This document shows positions 1-12,300 of a stretch of DNA of 64,000 nt, in pieces; positions within the stretch are counted from its first letter, which is position 1, and the number at the start of each line of letters is the position of its first letter. Location of the stretch: contig QLIY01000189.1 in assembly GCA_003260075.1 (NCBI GenBank), positions 141,435 through 205,434 of the forward strand, read 5' to 3'. A program made the position numbers and the translations under genes. Under the pieces are notes generated by a model. It had not been told where the DNA came from. It did no database searches and was given only the letters and a program-made list of their open reading frames with translations. This stretch comes from Phallusia mammillata (lineage: Eukaryota; Chordata; Ascidiacea; Phlebobranchia; Ascidiidae).

Positions 1-24
1 ACACAATAATACTGATTTTTTAGC

Positions 25-150
25 TAGTCACACCCAACAAATTGAAGTGCCGTGAGGTGACTATATTAGCTCATACGGCCATTCTCCAGTCACGAGCTGT
101 ACTGATAAGACCTTAGCGGTCGAAACAGTAAAACTCTCTGCAGTTTAATT
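25..150. repeat. Dispersed repeat, copy 1
   Basis: The sequence cccaacaaattgaagtgccg, followed by gtcgaaacagta and ctctgcag, is about 75-80 percent similar to 7530-7655. It occurs in introns of the giant gene. No terminal features identified. Confidence 0.5.
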
Positions 151-182
151 GTGATACATTTTTGACTATTTGGTTGACTTAC

Positions 183-1783
183 CTCGATTTTTTTGCGTTC
201 AGTGATATTTCCCTCTTTTTGTGTAATTGCTTCGACTTCACCTAGCCAAGCATCCATGTATCCCATTTTGTCCCTGAGTTCGCCTGATTTCCGACCAAAC
301 TCACGTACGCTCTCTATCGCCACTCTAGCTTGTCGGATGTTTTGCACAACATTTGCGGAAAGTCTGTTTGGTAATACATTTCTTAATAGGTGTTTCTAAT
401 TAACTAACACTGTTTTTTAACTACTACCTGTGAGTTTAGTACTTGACAGCAAAAATGATTTATCGCCACAGAAACAGAATTAGACAAAACTACAATGGTA
501 AAACAGCCAACTAATTTTAGTAAGTTATTTAATGTTAAACAATCCTAGCATATTATTGACAAAATACCTCTTGCAAGCTTTTAGCAAGACACGCAACACT
601 GTTAGTTCTGTTACCTTGTATTACTGGCATTTAACTTCACCGCTTCTGATGGTTCGCTTTGTTCAAATCTTTCAGCAATGGCAGGAAGAGAAGCCAAGTT
701 GTTGCGCAAAATTTCACACGTCCGTTCCAAGCCCTGCAAACAACAACACCCGGTAACTCCGCGACAAGATCAGCAACTAGCACCTTGGTGTGGCAAAAGC
801 AAATAACAGCAACAGTCCAGAAAAACGTGTTTTGTTTATGTACACAAACGAATGTTCTCTAATATGTAAGCCGTTGCTGCCTGGCATTATATCGAATTTA
901 TAGAGCTCTTCTGGAAATTATATTTTTATACCGACATTTCGACGTCCTATGCAGGTCATCTTCATCAGGGTAAATAACACTGAATACGCGTAACACAGTG
1001 CACGGCAAACAAAGAAACAAAGAAATAAACGCAACAGGCAAATGGCTGCGATGTCACCTTTTTGTTTGATCGATCAGTGGGGGGGGGGTATAACACTGAA
1101 TACGCATAACACAGTGCACGGCAAACAAAGAAACAAAGAAATAAAAGCAACAGGCAAATGGCTGCGATGTCACCTTTTTGTTTGATCGATCAGTATCTTT
1201 TTAAATGTTTTAACAATCTTACATCAGCTTTTAGCAAACAGGCGCGGGGGTCTTCGAGGTAGGATTTTTCCTTGAGCACTTCTGTCGCTCTTAATCTCAA
1301 GTTGTTCGACTTGTCTTCGATATCTGTCACTTTTTCGCCATAGCTTTTTATGATGTCAATGCATTCGTGGTGTTGTTCAACGCGTTTTGTAATATTTGCT
1401 GAAATATCATTCCACCTAAAGACCACAAAATTGCATAAACCCGATCCCAAGCAATATGGAAAATAATGTTTTTTAACGTTACCTTGCTTCAGTGTTATCC
1501 AACATTCGTTTGACGGCTTCAGCAGCGTCGTCATGGCACCCAGCGATGACGCAGTCAGCCTCCACTGCTAAAAACTGCACCTGTAATCGTTGGCTTTCCA
1601 GGTTGGAAAGGGCACCTAAAAAACATGGCGTTAGAAAAATCCATAAACCTGTTGGTTTCAAAACTCATACCTTGCAGTTTCGATATTTTCTTTTCTGGCT
1701 TTTCGGATGAAAACCTGTCTGTTAAAAGAGCGCTCTCTGCCGCCATCAGGTGTTCCGACACAATGTTCTCAGCAGTTTTGTAT
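183..1783 (-). CDS. Spectrin-repeat exons 103-107 (3'-most in window)
   Basis: Exons in transcript order: 1671-1783, 1483-1615, 1223-1415, 615-733, 183-363. Reads include SEHLMAAESALLTDRFSS, ALSNLESQRLQVQFLAVE, KRVEQHHECIDIIKSYGE, GLERTCEILRNNLASL and KMGYMDAWLGEVEAI, the last with the typical Trp-Leu of helix C. The final exon ends GAG/gtaagt at 183, so translation continues to the left of the window and no KASH-type tail can be assessed. Confidence 0.8.
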
Positions 1784-3221
1784 CTATAAGTTTCCATCAT
1801 TAAAATCACCAATCCATTTTGTTTAGCGCATAATGGTACGAAATACATTAAACACGTGTCACTATAAATTTTATTTGCAAAGATGATTTAGCACATTTAC
1901 TTGTTCCACAGTTTCAAGGCTTCTTTTAGGTCCTTTCTGCGTTTCGCAAGTGAATGTTCCAGCAAAGGGGGGGGGGGGTGTCACGATAAAAATTATTTGC
2001 AAAGATGATTTAGCACATTTACTTGTTCCACAGTTTCAAAGCTTCTTTTAGGTCCTTTCTGCGTTTCGCAAGTGAATGTTCCAGCAAAGTCCAGCTCTGA
2101 TTTAGTTTCAACAGTTGTGGACTTCCGTATCCTGGTTCGGGCGTCGCTGATCGGTATGTTTTGTTTTTATCCGCCACAAGTTCTAAGAAATAAACGTTTG
2201 TCGTGGTACATGCGGCATTAAAGCGGGTTTAGAGTTTGCTAAAATATATACCCTTGTAATCTTTTTCCAGCGAAGCAAGTTCGCGAAATTTCGATTTCAG
2301 TTTCTTTTCGAATTTTGCGCATTGATCGATTGAAGAAGTCACTTCGCTCTGTGAACCAATTTTGGACGTTGCTGATTCTTCATCTTGAGCCTATTTAATA
2401 TAGCCCCAACATTATTAAAAAGGAAGAATTCATATTCATTTAACGACCACTGAATACAAAGTTGTTACCTGAATTTTTCGATCCATCCAACGTTGCATTT
2501 CACTGACATGATTTTTGTGCTCTTTCCATCTCTTGTACTCGCGTTCTGATTGGTCAACACATCGAGAAATCTGTCCAATCAAAGATCTTTACAGTTACAA
2601 CCATGTCAAATTAGTCAGTATTATCAGTTTGTTTATATCTGTATATGTCCGAGGCGTATTGAACCATTATAGGCCAAGTTTCTGCCCTCAAATCTGAATA
2701 AAGTTTTGACGACATTACGTACCCTTGCTTTCAGTAAAGCCCATTGACGGTTCAGGGAAGCTAAATCGACCGAACGTAAAGAGCTGCTACCGTTCAAACG
2801 TTCCACATGTTTTTCCATTGCTTCTTGGCCACCTTTAAAAGTCTGCATACCACAAAAGTTAAAATACCAAACCTACACAACTTATGTATCATGAATAAAA
2901 GTATAATTGCTGACCTTGTACGTAACCAGTTGATCTTTACACCCAGCTGATGACACTGTGTCAAAATTCTTTACGTTTTCTTGGTCTAGAGCGGAGTTAG
3001 CTTTGGTTATCCAAGAAGTAACTTCACTGATTAGTGCTTTGTCCGAAAATGTCTTCCGTTGTGCCTGTTAAATACAGAAAAATATGTTACCGTTTACGAT
3101 GCATAGAAATTTGTTTATTGCCGAAAGGAACATAAAACTACAATGCCTAAATAGGTATATTAACCATCATACAAAAAGCATAAGGAAATATTTACGTACC
3201 AATTAAAAAGTACAAACCTCT

Positions 3222-3316
<95 letters not shown>

Positions 3317-6300
3317 ACCATGTCAAATTAGTCAGTATTATCAGTTTGTTTATATCTGTATATGTCCGAGGCGCATTGGACCATTATAGGCCTAGTTTCT
3401 ACCCTCAAATCTGAATAAAGTTTTGACGACATTACGTACCCTTGCTTTCGGGGGGGGGGTGGAACTGCAATTGCAGAACACGCTATAGTTTATTGCGGAA
3501 ATCATACAACATGGACAGTAGGTTATGATGAGGTTTACTTACAGATTTGGCAGATCTGCATCGATTGGGGGCAAAGCACCGAATCGGGGGTGAATTTTCG
3601 AGATCTTTTCAGACAAAACTTCGGTTGCAGCACGAACTGTTTTTAATCCATCCATGTATCTACATTAACGGATAGTTACTCATGAAGGATAACAACCACA
3701 TATAACATTTTAAAACACAAAGCTTTATGATAAAGGTTCTCCCATCAAACCGTTTAACATTACCAGTAGATAGGGGGGGGGGGATAACAAGTACCAGTAG
3801 ATAGCTGATAAGTAAGGTCTATTAAACAAACGTGGATGTTTCAAGGTACCAAGTACTAATTTACATCAAGAAGATCAAACCAAATAAATAAACCGCCCGA
3901 GTTATACCTTGGCCTCAGTTCACGCAAAACGTAGAGTCTTCGAAGTTCTTGGTTGACCTTTGAAGGGGGGGGGGTTAAAGAGCTTCTACCGTTCAAACGT
4001 TCCACATGTTTTTCCATTGCTTCTTGGCCAGCTTTAAACGTCTGCATACCACAGAAGTTAAAATACCAAACCTACACAACTTATATGTATTATGAATAAA
4101 AGTATAATTGCCAACCTTGTACGTAACCATTTGATCTTTGCACCCATCTGATGACACTGTGTCAAAATTCTTTACGTTTTCTTGGTCTAGAGCGGAGTTA
4201 GCTTTGGTTATCCAAGAAGTGATTTCACCGATTAGTGCTTTGTCCGAAAATGCCTTCCGTTGTGCCTGTTAAATGCAGAAAACTATGTTATCGTTTACGA
4301 AGCATAGAAATTTGTTTATTGTCGAAAGAAACATAAAACTACAATACCTATAAATAGGTATATTAACCATCATACTAAAAGCATAAGGAAATATTTACGT
4401 ACCAATTAAAAAGTACAAACCTCTGACAATTTTTCCTGTACGGTGTGAACACCAGTTGTCACGGTCAAAAAGGAGCTCTGAATATTTTTAATTTCAGTGT
4501 TCATATTTCTCAACCCCGATCGCTGTTCTTTTGTCAGGATTTCCACGCACTCCATGACGTCATCAAGCATTACTTGAGCTTGTTGTGCGTCAGACGCAAT
4601 GACGGTGACATCACTGGCACTGCAATGACAGAACACACTATAATCTATTACGGGAAATCTAATATCATCGATAGTGGATTATGGTGAGATTTACTTACAG
4701 ATTTTGGAGATCTCCATCGTTTAGAGGCGAAGCGCCGAATCGGGGGAGAATTTTCGACACCTTTTCAGACAAAGCTTCTGTTGCGGCACGAACTGTTTTT
4801 AATCCATCCATGTATCTACATTACCAGAAAGTTACTCATAAAGGATAACAACCGCATGTAACATTTTAAAACACAAAGCTTTATGATAAAGGTTCCACTA
4901 ACAAACCGTTTAACATTTACATTTATAAGTACCAGTAGACACAAGATTAGTAAGGTCTAATGAACAAACGTGGATGTTTCAAGGTATGATGTACTAATAC
5001 AAGCAAGTTAGCAATTAAAAAAGGTCAGACCAAATAAATAAAATTGCGCGAGTCATACCTTGGTCTAAGTTCACGCAAAACGTAGAGTCTTCGAAGTTCT
5101 TGGTTGACCTTTGAACTGTACAATAGCCAAGTGTCGGCAACTGCGCGGCAGCGTTTGTCCATAAGTGGACAGGTGATCTGCTGCTCGGCAAGCCGGTTCC
5201 AGTTCTTTGCTGTTTGATTGACAGCTGTGAAATCAATTCATTGGTTAACGAATTTAAAAATAGGCACTATTATCTATATTGTAAGTTGAACCATCGGTAA
5301 ATATGTCATTTTCTTGAATCGTGAACACAAAGCAAATGTTTTACAAAATTTGGCGGCAGTTTTAAATATTTATAACCTCGTGTGCAATCTCAAGAAAGGT
5401 TACCCATCGTTTAAGTTAACATTCTTACCGGTTTCACATTTATTCAGCTTCTGTTGAAGACTCTCCAGGAGGGGGGGGGGGCATGTTTTACAAAACTGAC
5501 TGCAGTTTTAATATTTGTAACCTCTTGTGCAATCTCCAGAAAGGTTACCTATCGTTTATGTTAACATGCTTACCGGTTTCACATTTATTCAGCTTCTGTT
5601 GAAGACTCTCCAGGAGGTGGATTCTTGAAGTTTGGTCACCAGGATCACCCTCATTTTCCTCTGGAAGCAAAAACTCAACCGTCTCCAAATCATCACTGAC
5701 CAGTGCCACATCAGCATCTATTTTCTCCCATTCCTGCAAAATTATGTTAAATTAGTTAGTTTTTTTGGTAAAACACGTGCTGGTCCAATGTTACATAATT
5801 GTGACTACTAAAAATGTTTGTTTTATTAATTCACGAACTTGGACTCAAGGTATAGTTGCAGTGAGAAAATTATGTTTGGATGCTGGTAATTTTTAATGTT
5901 GAACAGCATTTTCCCCACTATCCAAAATGAATTTACTACATGCCCTTTACCTTAATGCATTTTTCTAACGACGCAATTCTTTTAATAACAGCACCATCTA
6001 GCGTTAAATGGTCGTGGAGCAATTTTGACAGTAGGGAACGTTGTTTTTCCTGAATGACAGGATGTATCTTGTCGCTGGTTTCCACACAAAGTGAACGGTG
6101 GTTCTTGGCGGCAGATGCAAATTTCTGCCAAAACATCATTATTTGATTACAAAAATACTCAACCACACAGCTTTGGAATGAATTTGAATTGAATGTGTTT
6201 AAAAAGCCATTGAAGGGGTGTAAATATAACAATCGCTATCGTTATTTAAAATCTGTTTTATGTAAGCTTTTAGTTGCTCACAACATCGATACTTGCTTGC

Positions 6301-9300
6301 GATATACCAGACAAGCACAAAATGTTGTTTCACAAATTCAAACCTTTAGCTCAGACAGCTGATGTTTGAAATCTTTCAGATCCAGTACATCACTTGCAGA
6401 CTGGTCTATCTTATTCTGGCCAGCTTCTATGAGAGCTTTGTAGTCGGACAACATCTGTAAACATGTCGGGTATTCAACACTAACCGGTACAAATATTACA
6501 TACCGTTGTCGGTTTTCACACCTGTTCAAATTTCTTCTCATCATCCAAATGCATTCTTACGTCCCTTAGACGGGGGGGGGGCAAACATGTCGGATATTCA
6601 ACACCATCCGGTACAAATATTACATACCGCTGTCGGTTTTCATACCAGTTCAAATTTCTTCTCATCATCCAAATGCATTCTTACGTCCCTTAGACCTGCC
6701 TGAACACTCTCCTCCACATCTTTAACCATGCATCGTAATTCATGTGTATCTGTCGTGTGGGATGGGTGCGACTCACAAGCAAACTAAATGTAGCAAAATT
6801 TACACTTAATTTTACCCAGGTATCATATCATGTTGATCAGAAAATTCAACTTACTCTGTCTGCCTTGCCAAGTAGAGGTTTAAACTCTGCTTTTAATGCC
6901 TTTAGTTCTTCTTGGAGCGATTTTAGTTTTCCACAGTTTACTTTCATATCATCCGATGACAAGGATTTTGAAGCGATCAAATTTTTCGCCTGTTTCTTTA
7001 CCTGAGACAGTTGCGACATCGCCATCTTCAGATCGACCTACACAAAAAAATTAAAGTTGCTTATTACAGCATTTCATTCATAAACATTTGCATAATTAGG
7101 TGTTTATCCTCTTGCAAGATATATCAAATTGTTTAGTTTTACAATTTCTTGTGGGTTACTGTACCTGGGGGGGGGGTGTGTTTAACCTCTTGCAAGAAAA
7201 TATATCAAATTGTTTAGTTTTACAATTTCTTGTGGGTTACTGTACCTGTATGTTTCTCCAATCATTCTTCTTCTCACGTGATTCCGTTTCCTGATTTCGC
7301 TGTTGCTCAAGAACTGCATGAAGTCGGTTGTCAAGGCAACGGATGGCAGTCTGGATGTCTCGCTGATGTTGTGTAAGTGGATTTTCAACAGAGAACTAAA
7401 ATTGAAAAGTGAAAGTTTTGTCGTTTGGTTTATTTAATTTTGCCATGTAAACATAAATTTAAAAGCATCAAGCCAATAGATGGTATGCTGCAGACAGTGT
7501 ACGCTGTTTCCACCTATACGACCTTAGCCTGTTACTCCCAACAAATCAGAGTGCCGTTGAATGGCTACATTAGCAAACACGGCCTATATCTCGTGACCAG
7601 ATGCACCGATGATACCTTTTAAGTCGAAACAGTATGCACTGTCTGCAGCTTAAACATAATTTGTATTTAAATCATAATTTTTAGCATAGAGTTACAAAGT
7701 AAAAGGAACCTGTTTGGAGGTGTTTAGCAGTGTGCCCAAACTTTCTTGCAATTTTTTACTATCTTTTTGAACATTGACGTCACACTCAGTTGTCCAATCA
7801 GAAAGTATCATGTCAAACTCAGTTTCATCCATCCACTTGGAGACTTGCTGTGTGCACAACACAAAACAAAACTTGTAAAAAAACTTAGATTCCAGTTTTA
7901 TATGTATTGAAAAATATGTAGCAGCACTGACCTTTAGCACACGCTGAGAGTTTTCGTTGACTGATTCTGCATTTTGCTGCGTGTGATTTAGCGCTTTCCA
8001 CTTTTTGTTAATCTCTTCAAGCGATTTCTGCAAAACACAACGTTAGCATTGAACCAGTATGCTTAGCGACAGCATACCATTACAACAAACAGTGATGGTA
8101 GGTCTTATATAGTAACACTCACCTTCAGTTTTTCAGGATTGACTCTTTCGCCGCAATCCACAGCATGAGCAAGTGTGAGATGGTTTTTGTGGCAAAGGTT
8201 TTTTGCTGTAAGCTCATCCGATTCAGAAGCTTTCGATTCCGCTTCTTTTCGGAGGCGAGTCCATGGGTTAAGATTATCACTGTCTCTTGCCGACGAAAGC
8301 GCTACAAAATTTAATTAAAAATGAAAGCTTTGGTAAGTTCAGTTGATGACTCGTTTCACGTGAACAAACTGTTAGTGCGTGTTAGCATTAGCTTATATTT
8401 ATGACGAAGATGTGAAATTAGGCCCACGATGTACATTACACATACTTTGAGAGTAAATGTCAGTAAACTAGGATCTCAAGCTAAGTGTAACAAACTTTCT
8501 CATTTTTTAACGGGTAAATGTAAAAGGTTTGAAAAGCTTTGCCTTGGCGGGAACATTAGCAATGTTAGGGGGGGGGGTAAATTAGGCCCACGATGTACAT
8601 TACACATAACTTACTTTGAGAGTAAATGTCAGTAAACTATGATTTCAAGCTAAGTGTAACAAACTTTCTCATTTTTTAACGGGTAAATGAGGTAAAAGGT
8701 TTGAAAAGCTTTGCCTTGGCGGGAACATTAGCAATGTTATGAAAAAGTTACGTAATTCGCAAGCATAACTCTACATACGTGATTTATACGAGTCACGTGA
8801 TGCAGATCGGCTCCTTCCTTTCTTTGCTACCAATTCCAAATTTTCCTGGTGGTCACGTAAATCCTCCGACAGCTGACGTTGTAGTGTGGTTGGTGACATT
8901 ATATCCGGGTCACCAGCGTCGGTCTAAATGCACATGGGTGTGAGATCAAATGCAATTTATGAAAAGCCACTGAGTTTTACCTCTAAAGATTGAAGCCAAT
9001 CTCTCATTTGCTGGGCACGTGACTCTTGTTCGAACAACGATTCGTCCTGTTTCGTGTCAATTTCGTCCTACAAATTATCATAGTTAAAAGAAAGATAAAC
9101 CTCAAGAAAGATAAACCCGGTAGTTTGTTTTCCTCAAGAAAGATAAACCAGGCAGTTTGTTTTTAACATTTGTCTCATGTGTTTTTAGTTTAAAAAATAT
9201 TTGAAAAACCTGTAGCTTTTTCTCCCTGTCCTGAGGGGGGGGGGGTTAGTTAAAAGAAAGATAAACCTCAAGAAAGATAAACCAGGTAGTTTGTTTTCCT

Positions 9301-12300
9301 CAAGAAAGATAAACCAGGTAGTTTGTTTTCAACATTTGTCTCATGTGTTTTTTGTTTAAAAAATATTTGAAAAACCTGTAGCTTTTTCTCCCTGTCCTGA
9401 GTCTCCTTCTGCAGATTTTCCAAATCATCTTTTACGGATTCGAGCTTCCGCAAGAGGGCGTCCCGCTCCTGGTCTGCTTGGGAAAGGTTGGAACTTTTTT
9501 CTAAATCAAATACGAATAAAGTTAGAAAATTGCCTAATATAACCTAGAGGCATTATTTAGTGTAAATGTATTTGATGGTAGAGAATAAAGCAACCGCCAA
9601 TAAGAACGAAAACAGTTTAGTGAAATGAACAATTGCAAATGATGAAATGTTCATGCTAAGGTATTGATGTTATGAAGGTTAAGTAGTCAAGCATGACGAT
9701 GACAAATTACAGCTGTTTAAAGAAATATAAAAGCACACACTGTGTATAGTTTAAGTTAAAGAAATCTAAAAGAAGACAAAGCAACAAGTCAAAGGGAAAA
9801 AAAGAAAGTACAAGCGATGTGAAAACGGAAAGGTGTCTTTGCCTGAGTGTAAGAAATGATAAAAATCGCGTTAGTAAAGCATGCAAAAGATCGAAAGAAA
9901 TTTAAAATAAAAATATTCTTCAAGCGAATGAACCCCAGCGATAAAAGAAATACATGCAATGATGAACATAGGTAAACCATGCAAGTTAAAAAGCGTGACA
10001 CAGAAACATGTATTAGTGGTATCATAAATATAAACTTATTCGAAACGAAACGTTTTTATCTTAATATTTTTTTGCATTTCGTAAAAAAAAATATTAACGT
10101 AGCACCCTAGCTATGCAGCAGTAGTGCAAGCGTTTAAATGTTTATCACCATACGCACTCTGTCACAAAGATATAAAATGATAACCATACGCTGCAAAACT
10201 GTAAAGCCGAGGCAACTTTTTGTATTGTTATGTACAACAAACGATTTGTTACACAACCTTCACCAACTATGGTTAAATATTCAAATAGTTAGTAGCAAAC
10301 ACACCAGCACACAACAACTCCTTCACGCTGGGCAAACCCGAAGCGCGACGTGTTCCTGAACGAGAAGTCGAAATGCCCAAGGATCGGAAAGTAGTGGGAA
10401 GAGCAGATGAAACGACGGTTGATGTGGATGAAGTCGATGACGTGCGAGAACGAGATGAGTCTGACGTCATGGCTACGTCACGCCGTGGTGTGCCTATTTG
10501 TGGGTGTTAGTGCAATGACTGGTTTAGTTGTGCTTTACTGGCCTGCAGATGAGCCTAAAGTGCCTAAGATGAGAAAGTCTACAGCAGAGTTGTAAGTCGG
10601 GCTGGACTTTTCGAACCGAGTACAGGCTGCAGTTTAAATAAACTTGCTTGATTCAGGATTGACTTTACACCCTGTTTAGTTTTTGCCTTTTTAAAAAGAA
10701 AGTTTGGGCCAAGGTTTTGGGCTTGTATTTTTCAGTTCTGGCCCCAAAGGGGGGGGGGGCTTGATTCGGGATTGACTTTACACTCTGTTTGATTTTTGCC
10801 TTTTTTCAAACAGAGTTTGGGCCAAGGTTTTGGGCTTGTATTTTTCAGTTCTGGCCCCAAACTACAATTAAACTGGAAGTTAAGAATGTCAGGATTTTCG
10901 ATGGAAAAAATTAACATTCAACTAAACGTAAATGCGCTTCCCTGGTGAAGCGTTGGTTCAAAAAATGAAACTGGTAAATGCGATAAAAATATATTTTATC
11001 ACATTCATTGTCTATGGCTATCCAATTTTTTAAAGCGCCATTTTAAACAAGATTTTTGTAAACCTGAAGTCAAAGTGGTATGTTATATGCAGTTTAATGC
11101 GCAATGCGTTTAAGTTTTAAAGCAAAAGCGTATTGGTCAACGAATGACGACATACCGAATACCTCGGAATTGAAAGTCCAAAAACTGCTAAAACGTTCTA
11201 GAAATGTACAGGTAGAAGTAGAATAAATGTAGTGTTAATTCAACACAAAAAGATTCAATTCAGAGTAATCATCTTGCAGTAAAAATCAAGTAATGTCAAA
11301 AAAAAAAGTTGTTTTGGACAGTTTTAGGCTTTGTAACTGTTACAATTTTAGCAAAATTTGGGGGGGGGGTGACGAAAAAAATTAACATTCAGCTGAAAGT
11401 AAATGCGCTTCCCTGGGGAAGCGTTGGTTCAAAAAATGAACCTGGTAAATGCGATAAAAATATATTTTATCACATTCATTGTCTATGGCTATTGAATTTT
11501 GTAAAGCGCTATTTTTAACAAGATTCTTGTAAACCTGAAGTCAAAGTGGTATGTTATATGCAGTTTAATGCGCAATGCGTTTAAGTTTTCAAGCAAAGCG
11601 TATTGGTCAACGAATGACGACATACCGAATACCTCGGAATTGAAAGTCCAAAAACTGCTAAAACGTTCTAGAAATGTACAGGTAGAAGTAGAATAAATGT
11701 AGTGTTAATTCAATACAAAAAGATTCAAGAAATCGTATTCAGAGTAATCATCTTGCAGTAAAAATCAAGTAATGTCCAAAAAGATAAGTTGTTTTTGGAC
11801 AGTTTTAGGCTTTGTAACTGTTACAATTTTAGCAAAATTTTAGCAATTTTAAATAAGTATAAACAAAAACTCAAGAAAAGAGCATAAACATAAACAAAAC
11901 TCAAGAAAAACATTATCCAAAATCATTACTTCAGTCTAGTGCATATTGTATGTCATAAGTTTTCCAAAACAAATTGTCTTACCGCTTAACTCGGAAAGAA
12001 GAATAAGTTTCCTTTCAATATCGAGAACTGTGTTTCTGCATTGTTTCAGCTGCTGGTGTACAGATGTCATGTTGCTGGATGCAGAAGAAGAGTCAGACGA
12101 CATCCTTCTACCTCCACCAGGAGGAGAGGGATGTCCTCCGTCTGGGGGGGGGGGGTTTAATTTGCAATGTGTTTGTTGTAACCTCAAGCTTTTGCGCCTT
12201 ACAGTAAATGCTCCTTTAAATTATTGGAACAAGTGCATTGCACCGTTTCTAAAATTCTGTTGAGTTGATTTTTCTTTTGACGAACTCGCCTTCAAAACTA

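Larger units (their letters stand above)
960..9410. repeat. Short duplicate pairs at single G-runs
   Basis: 970-1078 / 1089-1195; 1857-1966 / 1979-2086; 5340-5470 / 5482-5612; 6460-6571 / 6582-6695; 7109-7166 / 7177-7247; 8416-8567 / 8578-8740; 9090-9234 / 9246-9405. Other single pairs outside this range: 16967-17046 / 17145-17224, 27365-27448 / 27459-27534, 33657-33720 / 33731-33790, 40370-40477 / 40488-40600. Confidence 0.7.

Noticed and set aside
4116-4265. An extra spectrin exon
   Set aside because: A near copy of 2915-3064 with its introns, bounded by G-runs; most likely the other allele.
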